64,000 bases of DNA from assembly GCA_023442525.1 (NCBI GenBank), contig JAEZZA010000031.1, forward strand, positions 186,001 to 250,000. The letters are read 5' to 3'. Below the pieces are notes generated by a model. The model did not search any database. It was given only the letters and a program-made list of their open reading frames with translations, and was not told the origin of the DNA. Both the position numbers and the translations under genes were made by a program. The first letter of the stretch is position 1, and each line of letters opens with the position of its first letter. This DNA comes from Bacteroidota bacterium. GTDB taxonomy: Bacteria; Bacteroidota; Bacteroidia; Bacteroidales; UBA10428. This document shows, in pieces, positions 7,500-16,155 of the stretch.

Positions 7500-8681
7500 A
7501 TGAACACTGCATTTAACGACCGGCTAAAACAGATCGAACAAGCCTATAATGATCTTATCGCGAAAAAGAATAAGAAAGTATTGCCAGGCAACGGAATATT
7601 CGAAAGATATGAAAACCCCATACTTACAGGCGACCATGCCCCTATATTCTGGCGGTACGATCTGAATCCTGCCACAAATCCGTTTCTGATGGAGCGTTTC
7701 GGCATACATGCCGCATTCAATGCAGGAGCCATGAAATTTAACGGGAAGTATATTCTAATGGTACGAGTGGAAGGCAATGACCGTAAATCGTTCTTCGCTG
7801 TTGCTGAAAGTCCCAATGGTATTGATAATTTCAGCTTCTGGGATTACCCGGTTCGTTTGCCACAAATTGAAAACCCGGAAACCAATGTTTATGACATGCG
7901 CCTTACCGCTCACGAAGACGGATGGATTTACGGAATTTTCTGTGCCGAGCATAAGGATCCGGATGCCCCGGATGGCGACCTTTCTTCCGCAGTGGCCAAA
8001 GCCGGTATTGTCCGCACAAAAGACCTGAAAAACTGGGAGCGCCTGCCTGATCTCGTATCACGCAGCCAGCAAAGAAATGTGGTTCTTCACCCCGAATTTA
8101 TCAATGGAAAGTATGCCTTATACACCCGGCCCCAGGATGGATTCATTGATGCAGGCAAGGGCGGCGGAATTGGCTGGGCATTGACAGATGATATGACCAA
8201 TGCGGTTGTGAAAGACGAAAAAATCATCAATCACCGCTATTACCATACCATTAAAGAAGTTAAAAACGGTGAAGGTCCCCACCCCATTAAAACACCCAAA
8301 GGCTGGTTACATCTGGCCCACGGAGTGAGAGGCTGTGCAGCAGGATTACGATATGTTCTTTACTTATACATGACCTCATTAAACGATCCTTCCGAACTGA
8401 TTTGTGAACCGGCAGGATTCTTCATGGCCCCCGAGGGAGAAGAAAGAATCGGTGATGTTTCCAATGTACTGTTTACAAACGGATGGATTGCCGATGACGA
8501 TGGAAAAGTATTTATTTATTACGCTTCGTCGGACACACGCATGCACGTGGCCACATCAACCGTGGAATGCCTTACCGATTACTGCATGAACACCAGTCCC
8601 GACGGCTACAGGTCGGCCACTTCCGTGGATACTTTAATCAACCTGATCGATAGAAACAAGAAATTTCTGTCAGCCCGGTAA
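7500..8681 (+). CDS. GH130 4-O-beta-D-mannosyl-D-glucose phosphorylase
   Basis: A 393-residue GH130 enzyme predicted to phosphorolyse mannosyl-beta-1,4-glucose to mannose-1-phosphate and glucose in the cytoplasm (no signal peptide). The length equals that of the characterised Bacteroides fragilis enzyme. The motif NVYDMRLTAHEDG places the catalytic Asp at 132, where the B. fragilis enzyme has Asp131. RVEGNDRKSFFAVAESPNG and the C-terminal DGKVFIYYASSDTRMHVATS are typical of subgroup GH130_1. The next gene, one base downstream, is the cellobiose 2-epimerase that supplies its substrate, which makes this specificity more likely than mannooligosaccharide phosphorylase. Confidence 0.9.
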   Translation: MNTAFNDRLKQIEQAYNDLIAKKNKKVLPGNGIFERYENPILTGDHAPIFWRYDLNPATNPFLMERFGIHAAFNAGAMKFNGKYILMVRVEGNDRKSFFAVAESPNGIDNFSFWDYPVRLPQIENPETNVYDMRLTAHEDGWIYGIFCAEHKDPDAPDGDLSSAVAKAGIVRTKDLKNWERLPDLVSRSQQRNVVLHPEFINGKYALYTRPQDGFIDAGKGGGIGWALTDDMTNAVVKDEKIINHRYYHTIKEVKNGEGPHPIKTPKGWLHLAHGVRGCAAGLRYVLYLYMTSLNDPSELICEPAGFFMAPEGEERIGDVSNVLFTNGWIADDDGKVFIYYASSDTRMHVATSTVECLTDYCMNTSPDGYRSATSVDTLINLIDRNKKFLSAR

Positions 8682-8682
8682 T

Positions 8683-9873
8683 ATGCAAAAGGAAGTCGTG
8701 CACGATCTCAGGAACAGGGTTTTACATGAACTGACCCATAACATCCTTCCTTTTTGGATGAGCAACGCGGTTGACATGGAAAACGGAGGATTTGTCGGCC
8801 GCATCGATGGAGAGGGAAATATTTTACCGCAATCGGATAAAGGCGGTATCTTAAATGCACGCATCCTTTGGACCTTTTCTGCAGCATGGAACGAGCTGAA
8901 GAAAAAGGAATACCATGCAATGGCCGAAAGAAGCATGGAATATTGCCTGTGCCATTTTTTCGACAAGCAGTACGGAGGTACTTACTGGAAAATAAGTTTT
9001 GACGGTAAACCGGCGGATACAAAAAAACAGATCTATTCACAGGCGTTTTTTATTTACGCGCTTTCCGAGTATTATAAGATTTCCGGCGAAAAGAAAGCCC
9101 TTGAAAAAGCACTCGAACTGTTCAGGCTGATTGAGGATAAAAGTTTCGACAAAGAGCTGAACGGCTACTTTGAAGCTTTCAACCGCGAATGGGTATTGCT
9201 GGATGACCTGCGACTGAGCGTCAAGGATGCCAATGAAAAGAAAACTACAAACACCCATTTGCATATACTGGAGGCATACACTAATCTTTATTCCGTAACC
9301 AGCATGCCTGAGGTAGGAAAACAACTGAAAAACCTCATTGAAATTTTCCTCGACCGGATCATAAGCAGAGAAAATCATCACCTGTTGCTATTCTTCAATG
9401 AATTCTGGAATACCAAATCAGATTTGATTTCTTACGGTCATGATATTGAAACATCATGGCTGGTATATGAAGCAGCTCAGGCATTGCGAGATCAGACCCT
9501 GATTCAGAAAGCGAAGATTATTTGTATAGACCTGGCTAAAGCCTCGCTCGAGGGTTTACAGCCCGACGGGAGTATGATATATGAAAAGGAGGGATCAAAA
9601 ACCGATACTGACCGTCACTGGTGGCCCCAGGCCGAGACTGTAGTGGGTCTGATCAATCTGTATGAGCTCAGTGGTGATGAGCAGTACCTGCAAAAGGCCG
9701 TCAAATGCTGGGATTATATCGAGAACAACCTCGTTGACCGCAATAATGGTGAATGGTATTGGAGTATACGAAATGGAAAACCCAACCTGCAGGATGATAA
9801 GGCCGGATTCTGGAAATGCCCATATCATAATGCCAGGGCATGCCTCGAAGTAATCAGGCGTACTTCTTTCTGA
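8683..9873 (+). CDS. Cellobiose 2-epimerase (AGE family)
   Basis: A 396-residue (alpha/alpha)6-barrel enzyme that interconverts the reducing-end glucose and mannose of beta-1,4 disaccharides; here it probably turns mannobiose into mannosyl-glucose. Conserved histidines are visible in YGHDIETSW (His253), in DRHWWPQAE, and in CPYHNARACLEV (His382). The first and last correspond to the catalytic pair of the Ruminococcus enzyme. It is cytoplasmic. It starts one base after the phosphorylase stop, so the two form an operon. Compared with the B. fragilis locus, the mannanase and the sugar transporter normally beside them are absent here. Confidence 0.92.
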   Translation: MQKEVVHDLRNRVLHELTHNILPFWMSNAVDMENGGFVGRIDGEGNILPQSDKGGILNARILWTFSAAWNELKKKEYHAMAERSMEYCLCHFFDKQYGGTYWKISFDGKPADTKKQIYSQAFFIYALSEYYKISGEKKALEKALELFRLIEDKSFDKELNGYFEAFNREWVLLDDLRLSVKDANEKKTTNTHLHILEAYTNLYSVTSMPEVGKQLKNLIEIFLDRIISRENHHLLLFFNEFWNTKSDLISYGHDIETSWLVYEAAQALRDQTLIQKAKIICIDLAKASLEGLQPDGSMIYEKEGSKTDTDRHWWPQAETVVGLINLYELSGDEQYLQKAVKCWDYIENNLVDRNNGEWYWSIRNGKPNLQDDKAGFWKCPYHNARACLEVIRRTSF

Positions 9874-9932
9874 CTCTGGCACGGGAATTGAACTAATGTT
9901 GTCATTGTTCGTTTACCGTTATTCGTACCGAA

Positions 9933-10409
9933 ATGAAAAAAGCATTAATTATACTGTTGACGGCATTGCCATTGTTTACGGCATGTGCCCAGAATACCAA
10001 TGATGTTACCAGAAACCAGGCAAATACCACATATAAAATGAGACAGCTGACACCTGAGGAAGAACGCGTGATAGTGAATAAGGGCACCGAAAGACCTTTT
10101 ACCGGAATATATGATGATTTTTACGAGAAAGGAACTTATGTATGCAAACGTTGCGGAGCTGCCCTGTACCGGTCGGAAGACAAGTTTGATGCTCATTGTG
10201 GCTGGCCTGCTTTTGACGATGAAATAGAAGGTGCAGTAAAACGTGTTCCCGACAAAGACGGGATGCGAACGGAAATTATATGTGCAAATTGCGATGCGCA
10301 TCTGGGACATGTATTCACAGGAGAAAGACTAACCGATAAAAATACCAGGCACTGCGTGAATTCGATATCCATGGAGTTTGTTCCGGCTACAAGTTCGAAG
10401 GAAAAATGA
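9933..10409 (+). CDS. msrB: Exported lipoprotein peptide-methionine (R)-S-oxide reductase
   Basis: A 158-residue MsrB that reduces methionine-R-sulfoxide in proteins. A lipoprotein signal ends in LPLFTAC with the lipidated Cys18, so the enzyme acts outside the cytoplasm. Two zinc-binding CxxC pairs are seen in YVCKRCGAALY and IICANCDAHLG. The catalytic Cys141 lies in RHCVNSISMEF. The substrate signature HCGWPAFDD is intact. The MsrA domain often fused or adjacent in other bacteria is not present. It is monocistronic between the epimerase and the GH140 gene. Confidence 0.95.
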   Translation: MKKALIILLTALPLFTACAQNTNDVTRNQANTTYKMRQLTPEEERVIVNKGTERPFTGIYDDFYEKGTYVCKRCGAALYRSEDKFDAHCGWPAFDDEIEGAVKRVPDKDGMRTEIICANCDAHLGHVFTGERLTDKNTRHCVNSISMEFVPATSSKEK

Positions 10410-10449
10410 TAAAATTGTTCCCTTATTAATTTAAGTTCGGATTACATCT

Positions 10450-10457
10450 TATATTTG
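10450..10457 (+). promoter_or_regulatory. Minus-7 box of the GH140 gene
   Basis: TATATTTG matches TAnnTTTG, about 43 bases before the ATG at 10500. No clear minus-33 element at the right spacing. Confidence 0.4.
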
Positions 10458-10499
10458 TGTTACCGCCAAACCCGGATCTGAATATAAAGCGGTAAACTT

Positions 10500-11888
10500 A
10501 TGAGAATGAGAATTCCTGTTGTGTTCATTGCCATGGTTCTGGCTGTATTCCCATGCTTTTCGCAAATAAAGCCACTTACCGGTCCCTCTGTGAATCTGTC
10601 GCATGGCAAACTTGTTGTTTCTGAAAACAAGCGTTTCCTTCAATTTGAAGACGGCACTCCGTTTTTTTATCTTGGCGACACAGGCTGGGAGCTTTTTCAC
10701 AGGCTAACTTATAAAGAAGCTGAAAAGTATCTTGAGAACCGGCGGCAAAAGGGATTCACTGTAATTCAGGCTGTTATTCTGTCTGAACTCGACGGTTTGA
10801 ATACACCCAACAGGAATGGCGACAAGCCATTGATTGATAACGATCCTACCCGTCCCGTTGAAGCCTACTTTGCTTTTGTAGATAGTGTGATCAGGCTGGC
10901 TGCAGAAAAAGGAATATTCATCGGTTTGCTTCCTACCTGGGGCGATAAGGTTGATCGCGCCTGGGGACAGGGGCCTGAAATATTTAATCCTCAAAATGCT
11001 GCTGTTTATGGAACATTTCTTGGCAGCCGCTATAAGAATTTTCCAAATATCATTTGGATCAATGGTGGCGACCGCTCGGGCGGTGGACACAGCAAGGGTA
11101 ACGGTGATAATTCTGTAGTTTGGGATGCTCTGGGAAAAAGCATTAAATCGGCCGATCCCAATCACCTGATGACATTTCATCCCTTTGGTGAACACAGCTC
11201 TTCGCAATGGTTTCATAATGCCGACTGGCTCGATTTTAATATGATGCAAACGGGTCATGGTCAACGCAGCTATGCCATTTATAATAAACTCCGCGACGAT
11301 TATGCCCGAAAACCTGTTAAACCCTGCATGGACGGTGAGCCCAGGTACGAGGATCATCCTATACACTGGCAACCCGATTCTTTAGGCTGGTTTAACGAAA
11401 TGCATGTACGACAGGCAGTATACTGGAACCTGTTTACAGGAGCTCATGGCCATACATACGGCTGTCATCCGGTTTGGCAAATGGCAGCTCCCGGCCGCGG
11501 GTTTATAGGCCTTGCACGCAGGTACTGGTACGATGTACTCGATCTGCCGGGTGCCTGGCAGATGCTGAATGTAAGGAGACTTATGGAATCACGTCCCATG
11601 CTGTCGAGAATTCCTTTCCAGGAAGCAGTGATTGATCCGGGTGATGAATACAGCTATATTGTTGCCACAAAAGGCGACGGATATGTTATGGCATATACTC
11701 CGCTTGGAAATGATGTTAAACTGAACGGAGATCTTTTGAAGGCTAAATCATACCGTGTATCATGGTTTGATCCCAGGTCAGGAAAGATCCGGAATGAAGG
11801 AAGCATACAAAAAACGGCAGTGCTGATATTTAAAGCCCCGTCGGGAGGGCCGGGATTCGACTGGGTTCTGATCCTTGATGAAGAATAG
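10500..11888 (+). CDS. Secreted GH140 (DUF4038) glycoside hydrolase, apiosidase-like
   Basis: A 462-residue protein with a signal peptide (about 1-21, cut after CFS or CFSQ). The DUF4038 TIM-barrel starts at GKLVVSENKRFLQFEDGTPFFYLGDTGWE. The C-terminal 90 residues match the small beta domain usually attached (FDPRSGK and GFDWVLILD). Candidate catalytic acids are Asp191 in WINGGDRSGG and Glu280 in CMDGEPRYED, close in spacing to Asp187 and Glu284 of the Bacteroides GH140 apiosidase that cleaves apiose from rhamnogalacturonan II. Exact specificity cannot be read from sequence. There is no SusC/SusD pair or other pectinase nearby, so it appears isolated. Confidence 0.85.
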   Translation: MRMRIPVVFIAMVLAVFPCFSQIKPLTGPSVNLSHGKLVVSENKRFLQFEDGTPFFYLGDTGWELFHRLTYKEAEKYLENRRQKGFTVIQAVILSELDGLNTPNRNGDKPLIDNDPTRPVEAYFAFVDSVIRLAAEKGIFIGLLPTWGDKVDRAWGQGPEIFNPQNAAVYGTFLGSRYKNFPNIIWINGGDRSGGGHSKGNGDNSVVWDALGKSIKSADPNHLMTFHPFGEHSSSQWFHNADWLDFNMMQTGHGQRSYAIYNKLRDDYARKPVKPCMDGEPRYEDHPIHWQPDSLGWFNEMHVRQAVYWNLFTGAHGHTYGCHPVWQMAAPGRGFIGLARRYWYDVLDLPGAWQMLNVRRLMESRPMLSRIPFQEAVIDPGDEYSYIVATKGDGYVMAYTPLGNDVKLNGDLLKAKSYRVSWFDPRSGKIRNEGSIQKTAVLIFKAPSGGPGFDWVLILDEE

Positions 11889-11896
11889 TATCCGAA

Positions 11897-12406
11897 TCAA
11901 TAACCGATTACCCAGAGTACCTTTTCTTCAAAGGCGCATTTTTCAACTAACTCAATAAGATCCTTGTTTATTCCAATGATCTTACGATTATATTCTTTCC
12001 AGTAGACTGTCCACTGTGAATCCGACTCTTCAAGGCCGGTAAGGAATTCTTTGCCCATGAACCTGCTGTTCACCAGGCTGGTAAAATCATTCAATGTTTG
12101 AAGTGCCTCAATTGTAGCCAGGCAGTTTTTCAATTCATTCAGCAATACAATAATCTTTCGCGAATTGTATTTGGTGCCCGCGAAATAATCATACATTTTG
12201 TTGGCTTCTTCAAAGCATGGCTGGAAAAGGTAAAAAACCGGGCTGTCGAGATATTTCGACTCCACATCGCATCGGTTGTAATTATCGTTATCGCCGGTAA
12301 TGTTGAATTCAACGAAGTTTAACAGATCGGCATTATAAAGTTCAAGGTGCATTATCGATTTGCAGATGAAAGAAATCCGAATAAAAATATTAAATCCCTT
12401 ACACAA
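11897..12406 (-). CDS. Hypothetical protein, helical, about 151-169 residues
   Basis: I do not recognise this protein. The longest frame is 169 residues, but the ATG at 12352 (MHLELYNADLL) looks a better start, because the preceding segment is basic and hydrophobic without being a proper signal peptide and an AADC gene is divergent just upstream. The product would be acidic and mostly helical, rich in Leu, Asn, Glu and Lys, with no membrane helix. The C-terminus ends in KVLWVIGY. It is convergent with the GH140 gene, eight bases apart, and alone on its transcript. Confidence 0.55.
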   Translation of the reverse strand: MCKGFNIFIRISFICKSIMHLELYNADLLNFVEFNITGDNDNYNRCDVESKYLDSPVFYLFQPCFEEANKMYDYFAGTKYNSRKIIVLLNELKNCLATIEALQTLNDFTSLVNSRFMGKEFLTGLEESDSQWTVYWKEYNRKIIGINKDLIELVEKCAFEEKVLWVIGY

Positions 12407-12470
12407 TTCAAAATTTTTTCCACGAGGGCCATATTTTCACTATTTTTAGCTGCCATCAAATAATATATAA

Positions 12471-13898
12471 ATGGAATCGGTAGAGATTTTCAGGCGCGAA
12501 GCACATAAAATAGTCGATTGGATCGCGGATTATTATTCGAATATTGAGAAATACCCCGTGAAAGCCCAATGTAAACCCGGCTCGGTTTTCAGTATGATCC
12601 CGGATTCTCCACCTGAAGACGGTGAAGATATGAATGAGATATTCCGCGACTTTGAAGATATCATATTACCGGGTATCACACACTGGCAAAGCCCTTCATT
12701 TTTTGCCTATTTCCCGTCGAATACCAGTTTCCCTTCACTTCTTGCTGAATTTTTATCGTCGGCCCTCGGGGCGCAATGCATGAAATGGGAAACTTCTCCG
12801 GCAGCAACTGAACTCGAGGAAGCAGTTATGATATGGCTCAGGAAAATGACGGGATTACCCGACTCTTTCGAAGGAGTGATACAGGATACAGCATCCACTT
12901 CCACATTGTGTGCCATACTCAGCGCCAGAGAGAAAACAACCGGTTTCCTCACGAATTCGAAGGGATATTTAAAACAACCTGTGATGCGCGTGTATTGCTC
13001 ATCCGAAGCTCACTCTTCCATTGAAAAAGCCGTGAAAATTGCCGGCATTGGAAAGGATAATCTGGTTAAGATTGAAATTGACGAACGGTTCAGGATGAAA
13101 CCTGAAGATCTTGAAAAATCCATAAAGTCGGATATTGCCGCCGGAATGAAACCCGTATGTGTGGTCGCTGCACTCGGCACCACCGGACCTACTTCAGTGG
13201 ATCCGCTCGCTGAGATTGCTGATATATGCAGGAAATACAATATATGGCTGCACATAGACGCGGCAATGGCCGGATCGGCACTCCTGTTGCCTGAGTTTCG
13301 CTGGATGATCACAGGAGTTGAATATGCCGACAGCCTGGTTTTCAATCCTCATAAGTGGTTATTCACCAATTTCGACTGCTCGGCTTATTTTGTAAGAGAC
13401 AGTGAAACTCTTATCAACACATTCAAACTTGTACCCGAATACCTGAAAACACAGATCCCGGAACATGTGAACGATTATTCAAACTGGGGCATCCAATTGG
13501 GCCGAAGATTCAGGGCATTAAAACTCTGGTTCGTGATCCGTTCTTTTGGTACCCGGGCTATGCAGGAGAAAATCCGGAAACATATATCAATTGCAACTCA
13601 CCTGAAAGAGAAAATTAGTTCGCAGGCCGACTTTGAAATTATGGCACCTGTATTGTTTAACCTGGTATGTTTCAGATATCATCCCGTGGGAATTGATAAT
13701 ACTGAAATGCTGAACAGTATCAATGAGAAGCTGTTACTGGCACTGAACAAAACCGGAAAAATTTATATTTCACATACAAAATTAAACGGCAAATACACGT
13801 TAAGGATAGTAACCGGGCAAACCCATGTGGATTTCCGCCATGTTGATGAAGCATGGAATCTGATAACAGATACTGCCCGGAATACCGCAATTAATTGA
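12471..13898 (+). CDS. PLP-dependent aromatic-amino-acid-type decarboxylase (group II)
   Basis: A 475-residue cytoplasmic enzyme of the AADC/tyrosine/tryptophan decarboxylase family. Motifs: GITHWQSPSFFAYFP, the substrate-side ETSPAATELE, QDTASTSTLCAILSARE, HIDAAMAGSALLLPE (the Asp that binds the pyridine nitrogen) and NPHKWLFTNFDCSA with the PLP Lys295. The family decarboxylates aromatic amino acids to amines; which substrate is used here cannot be told. Its stop is only six bases before the kinase/RapZ fusion, so the genes are likely co-transcribed although no metabolic link is obvious. A weak TATTTTTA at 12441 could be its minus-7 box. Confidence 0.9.
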   Translation: MESVEIFRREAHKIVDWIADYYSNIEKYPVKAQCKPGSVFSMIPDSPPEDGEDMNEIFRDFEDIILPGITHWQSPSFFAYFPSNTSFPSLLAEFLSSALGAQCMKWETSPAATELEEAVMIWLRKMTGLPDSFEGVIQDTASTSTLCAILSAREKTTGFLTNSKGYLKQPVMRVYCSSEAHSSIEKAVKIAGIGKDNLVKIEIDERFRMKPEDLEKSIKSDIAAGMKPVCVVAALGTTGPTSVDPLAEIADICRKYNIWLHIDAAMAGSALLLPEFRWMITGVEYADSLVFNPHKWLFTNFDCSAYFVRDSETLINTFKLVPEYLKTQIPEHVNDYSNWGIQLGRRFRALKLWFVIRSFGTRAMQEKIRKHISIATHLKEKISSQADFEIMAPVLFNLVCFRYHPVGIDNTEMLNSINEKLLLALNKTGKIYISHTKLNGKYTLRIVTGQTHVDFRHVDEAWNLITDTARNTAIN

Positions 13899-13904
13899 TA
13901 TAAA

Positions 13905-15344
13905 ATGACACAACCCATCCGCATAGTCGAATCGGTATACAGGAAGTGGCGGAATGCCGGACCTGTTTCAATAGAACCATTGCCTGAATCAGGATCTTAC
14001 AGAACCTATTACAGGATAAGGGAAGGAAATGGCACCCTGCTTGGCGTGCATAATGCCGATAAACGTGAAAACGAGGCATTCATTTATTTAAGTGATCATC
14101 TGCGGAAAACAGGCAATCGTGTTCCTGAATTACTTCATACCGAATTGGAAAGCAATGTGTATTTTGAGCAGGATCTGGGAAACGTCACACTCTTCGAACA
14201 TCTTGCCGGTATGAGGAAGCAATTGAGTGCCGATGAGAAAATAATTGAAATATACAGAAAGGTAATTGATTCCATGCCGGGCTTACAGATTCGGTCTGCC
14301 CCGGGAATTGACTATTCGAAGTGTTTTCCCCGTGCCGAGTTTGACATTCAAAGCATGATGTGGGATATGAACTACTTCAAATACTGTCTTCTTAAACCCC
14401 TCAAAATTGATTTCTTCGAGCAGGATCTGGAAGATGATTTTCATAAGATTGTGAAATGGCTTATTGATGCCGAACGCTCTTCGTTTATGTTCCGTGATTT
14501 CCAGAGCCGTAACATTATGATTGCCAATAACAACCTGTATTTTATTGATTTCCAGGGAGGTCGTAAGGGACCACTTCAATACGACCTGGCATCGCTGTTA
14601 TTTGAAGCCAAGACCAGGCTGTCGAATGAAGTCAGGTTGGAATTGCTGAACTATTATCTGGATGTTTACAGCAGAACATTCGACTGGTTCAGTAAAGACA
14701 GATTTATGGAGCATTATTACGGCTTTGTATACCTGCGCCTGATGCAGGCTATGGGTGCTTACGGATTCCGTGGTTATATCGAAAGAAAGCCGCTCTTCCT
14801 TCAGAGTCTTCCCTATGCGGTGACCACGCTGAAATGGCTTATGGAGCATCATCCGCTGCCACTCGACCTGAAAAGTCTTCCCGGAGTATTTGAACGACTC
14901 ATAGCTCTGCCACAGGTGAAATCGCCCGATATCAGCAAAGATTCCTTTACAATCACCATTAACAGTTTCTCCTATAAAAATGGAATTCCACAGGACCATT
15001 CGGGAAACGGCGGAGGGTTTGTATTCGACTGCAGATACCTGGATAATCCGGGCCGGTATGCCGAATACAAGGAGTTGTCGGGAAAGGACCAGCCGGTAAT
15101 TGATTTTTTGGAAATCCGGCCTGAAGTCGGAGAATTCATGGATCATGTATATAAGCTCGTTAACAATGCGGCAGAAAAATATACACAACGCGGATTTACG
15201 CATCTCATGGTAAGTTTCGGATGCACCGGTGGTCAACACCGGTCGGTTTATTTTGCAGAGCGACTTGCCCGGAAAATGCGTGAAAGTTCCAAAGCAAACG
15301 TAGTTGTTATACATCAGGAACTGGGCCGTAAAAAGTATGATTAG
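13905..15344 (+). CDS. Fusion of an AmgK-like sugar kinase with a RapZ C-terminal domain
   Basis: A 479-residue protein. Residues about 1-330 form an aminoglycoside-phosphotransferase-fold kinase: FRDFQSRNIMI carries the catalytic Asp198 and the Mg-binding Asn, and YFIDFQGGRKGPLQYDLASLLF is the DFx motif as in N-acetylmuramate/N-acetylglucosamine 1-kinase AmgK. Residues about 345-479 match the C-terminal half of the RNase adapter RapZ, including IEIRPEV-type and SFGCTGGQHRSVYFAERLA (Cys440) elements; that half of RapZ binds glucosamine-6-phosphate in Escherichia coli. The P-loop half of RapZ is missing. The adjoining MurU-like gene begins directly after the stop. I infer a MurNAc/GlcNAc kinase with a built-in amino-sugar sensor. 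Confidence 0.82.
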   Translation: MTQPIRIVESVYRKWRNAGPVSIEPLPESGSYRTYYRIREGNGTLLGVHNADKRENEAFIYLSDHLRKTGNRVPELLHTELESNVYFEQDLGNVTLFEHLAGMRKQLSADEKIIEIYRKVIDSMPGLQIRSAPGIDYSKCFPRAEFDIQSMMWDMNYFKYCLLKPLKIDFFEQDLEDDFHKIVKWLIDAERSSFMFRDFQSRNIMIANNNLYFIDFQGGRKGPLQYDLASLLFEAKTRLSNEVRLELLNYYLDVYSRTFDWFSKDRFMEHYYGFVYLRLMQAMGAYGFRGYIERKPLFLQSLPYAVTTLKWLMEHHPLPLDLKSLPGVFERLIALPQVKSPDISKDSFTITINSFSYKNGIPQDHSGNGGGFVFDCRYLDNPGRYAEYKELSGKDQPVIDFLEIRPEVGEFMDHVYKLVNNAAEKYTQRGFTHLMVSFGCTGGQHRSVYFAERLARKMRESSKANVVVIHQELGRKKYD

Positions 15345-16088
15345 ATGAAGGCAATGATACTCGCAGCCGGTAAAGGAACCCGAATGCTGCCGTTAACCGA
15401 AAAATTGCCAAAGCCTTTAATACCCATACAGGGAATGACTCTGTTAGGTCATACCATCGCGTGGCTCAAATTTTACGGCATTAAAGATATCATAATCAAT
15501 ACGCATCATCACGCCGGACAAATAGTTGATTATATAGGAAATAATAACAGCTTTGGAATTCATATTGAGTTTTCCGATGAAACCGGTCAACTGCTTGATA
15601 CCGGTGGCGGACTGAAGAAGGCACAACATTTTTTTGACACGGATGAACCCTTTGTTTTAACATCATCGGATGTAATTACAGATCTGAATCTGACAGAAAT
15701 GGTTCGTTTTCACAAAGCAAAAGATCCTTTGGTTACGCTGGCCGTCAAACACCGGGCATCAACCCGTGATTTTATCTTTGACCATAATTACCGTCTTTGT
15801 GGCTGGCATAATAATATTACCGGCGAAAGCAAGACTATCCGTGAAGTTGAAAAGCCTTACCGAATAGCTTTCAGTACCATTCATGTGATCAGTCCCCGCA
15901 TTTTTCCGTTAATCGTTGAAGAAGGAAAATTTTCCATTATCGACCTGTATCTCAGAATGGCCAGCGATCAGCTAATTACGGGATTTGAACATGACGACTC
16001 CGGTTGGTTTGAATGCGGAAAATATGAGAACCTCCCGCAACTGAATCAGAATCCGCAGATTGCAGCCATCTATAAGAAATATCATTAA
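15345..16088 (+). CDS. MurU-like nucleotidyltransferase (probable MurNAc-1-phosphate uridylyltransferase)
   Basis: A 247-residue NTP_transferase enzyme. The nucleotide-binding signature LAAGKGTRMLPLT followed by LPKPLIPI lies at residues 6-28. STIHVISPRIF and the FSIIDLYLRMA segment are typical of the MurU/mannose-1-phosphate guanylyltransferase branch. It lacks a left-handed beta-helix or other C-terminal domain, as MurU does. The start codon follows the stop of the kinase/RapZ gene with no gap. The kinase-then-MurU order is that of the anabolic recycling pathway (MurNAc to MurNAc-1-P to UDP-MurNAc) described in Pseudomonas and reported in Bacteroidota. A sugar-1-phosphate guanylyltransferase role is the alternative. 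Confidence 0.78.
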   Translation: MKAMILAAGKGTRMLPLTEKLPKPLIPIQGMTLLGHTIAWLKFYGIKDIIINTHHHAGQIVDYIGNNNSFGIHIEFSDETGQLLDTGGGLKKAQHFFDTDEPFVLTSSDVITDLNLTEMVRFHKAKDPLVTLAVKHRASTRDFIFDHNYRLCGWHNNITGESKTIREVEKPYRIAFSTIHVISPRIFPLIVEEGKFSIIDLYLRMASDQLITGFEHDDSGWFECGKYENLPQLNQNPQIAAIYKKYH

Positions 16089-16143
16089 TGTGAATGTCCA
16101 TCCAGGCATCAGGATAAAAATAACATCTTAGCAGGTAAAATAG

Positions 16144-16151
16144 TATCTTTG
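16144..16151 (+). promoter_or_regulatory. Minus-7 box of cysH, predicting a leaderless mRNA
   Basis: TATCTTTG followed by CACC and then the ATG. This is the same geometry as at aat: four bases between box and start codon. Confidence 0.55.
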
Positions 16152-16155
16152 CACC

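Noticed and set aside
7500..11888. Polysaccharide utilisation locus
   Set aside because: No SusC/SusD pair, sensor or cluster of related hydrolases; the enzymes belong to separate transcripts and different polymers.
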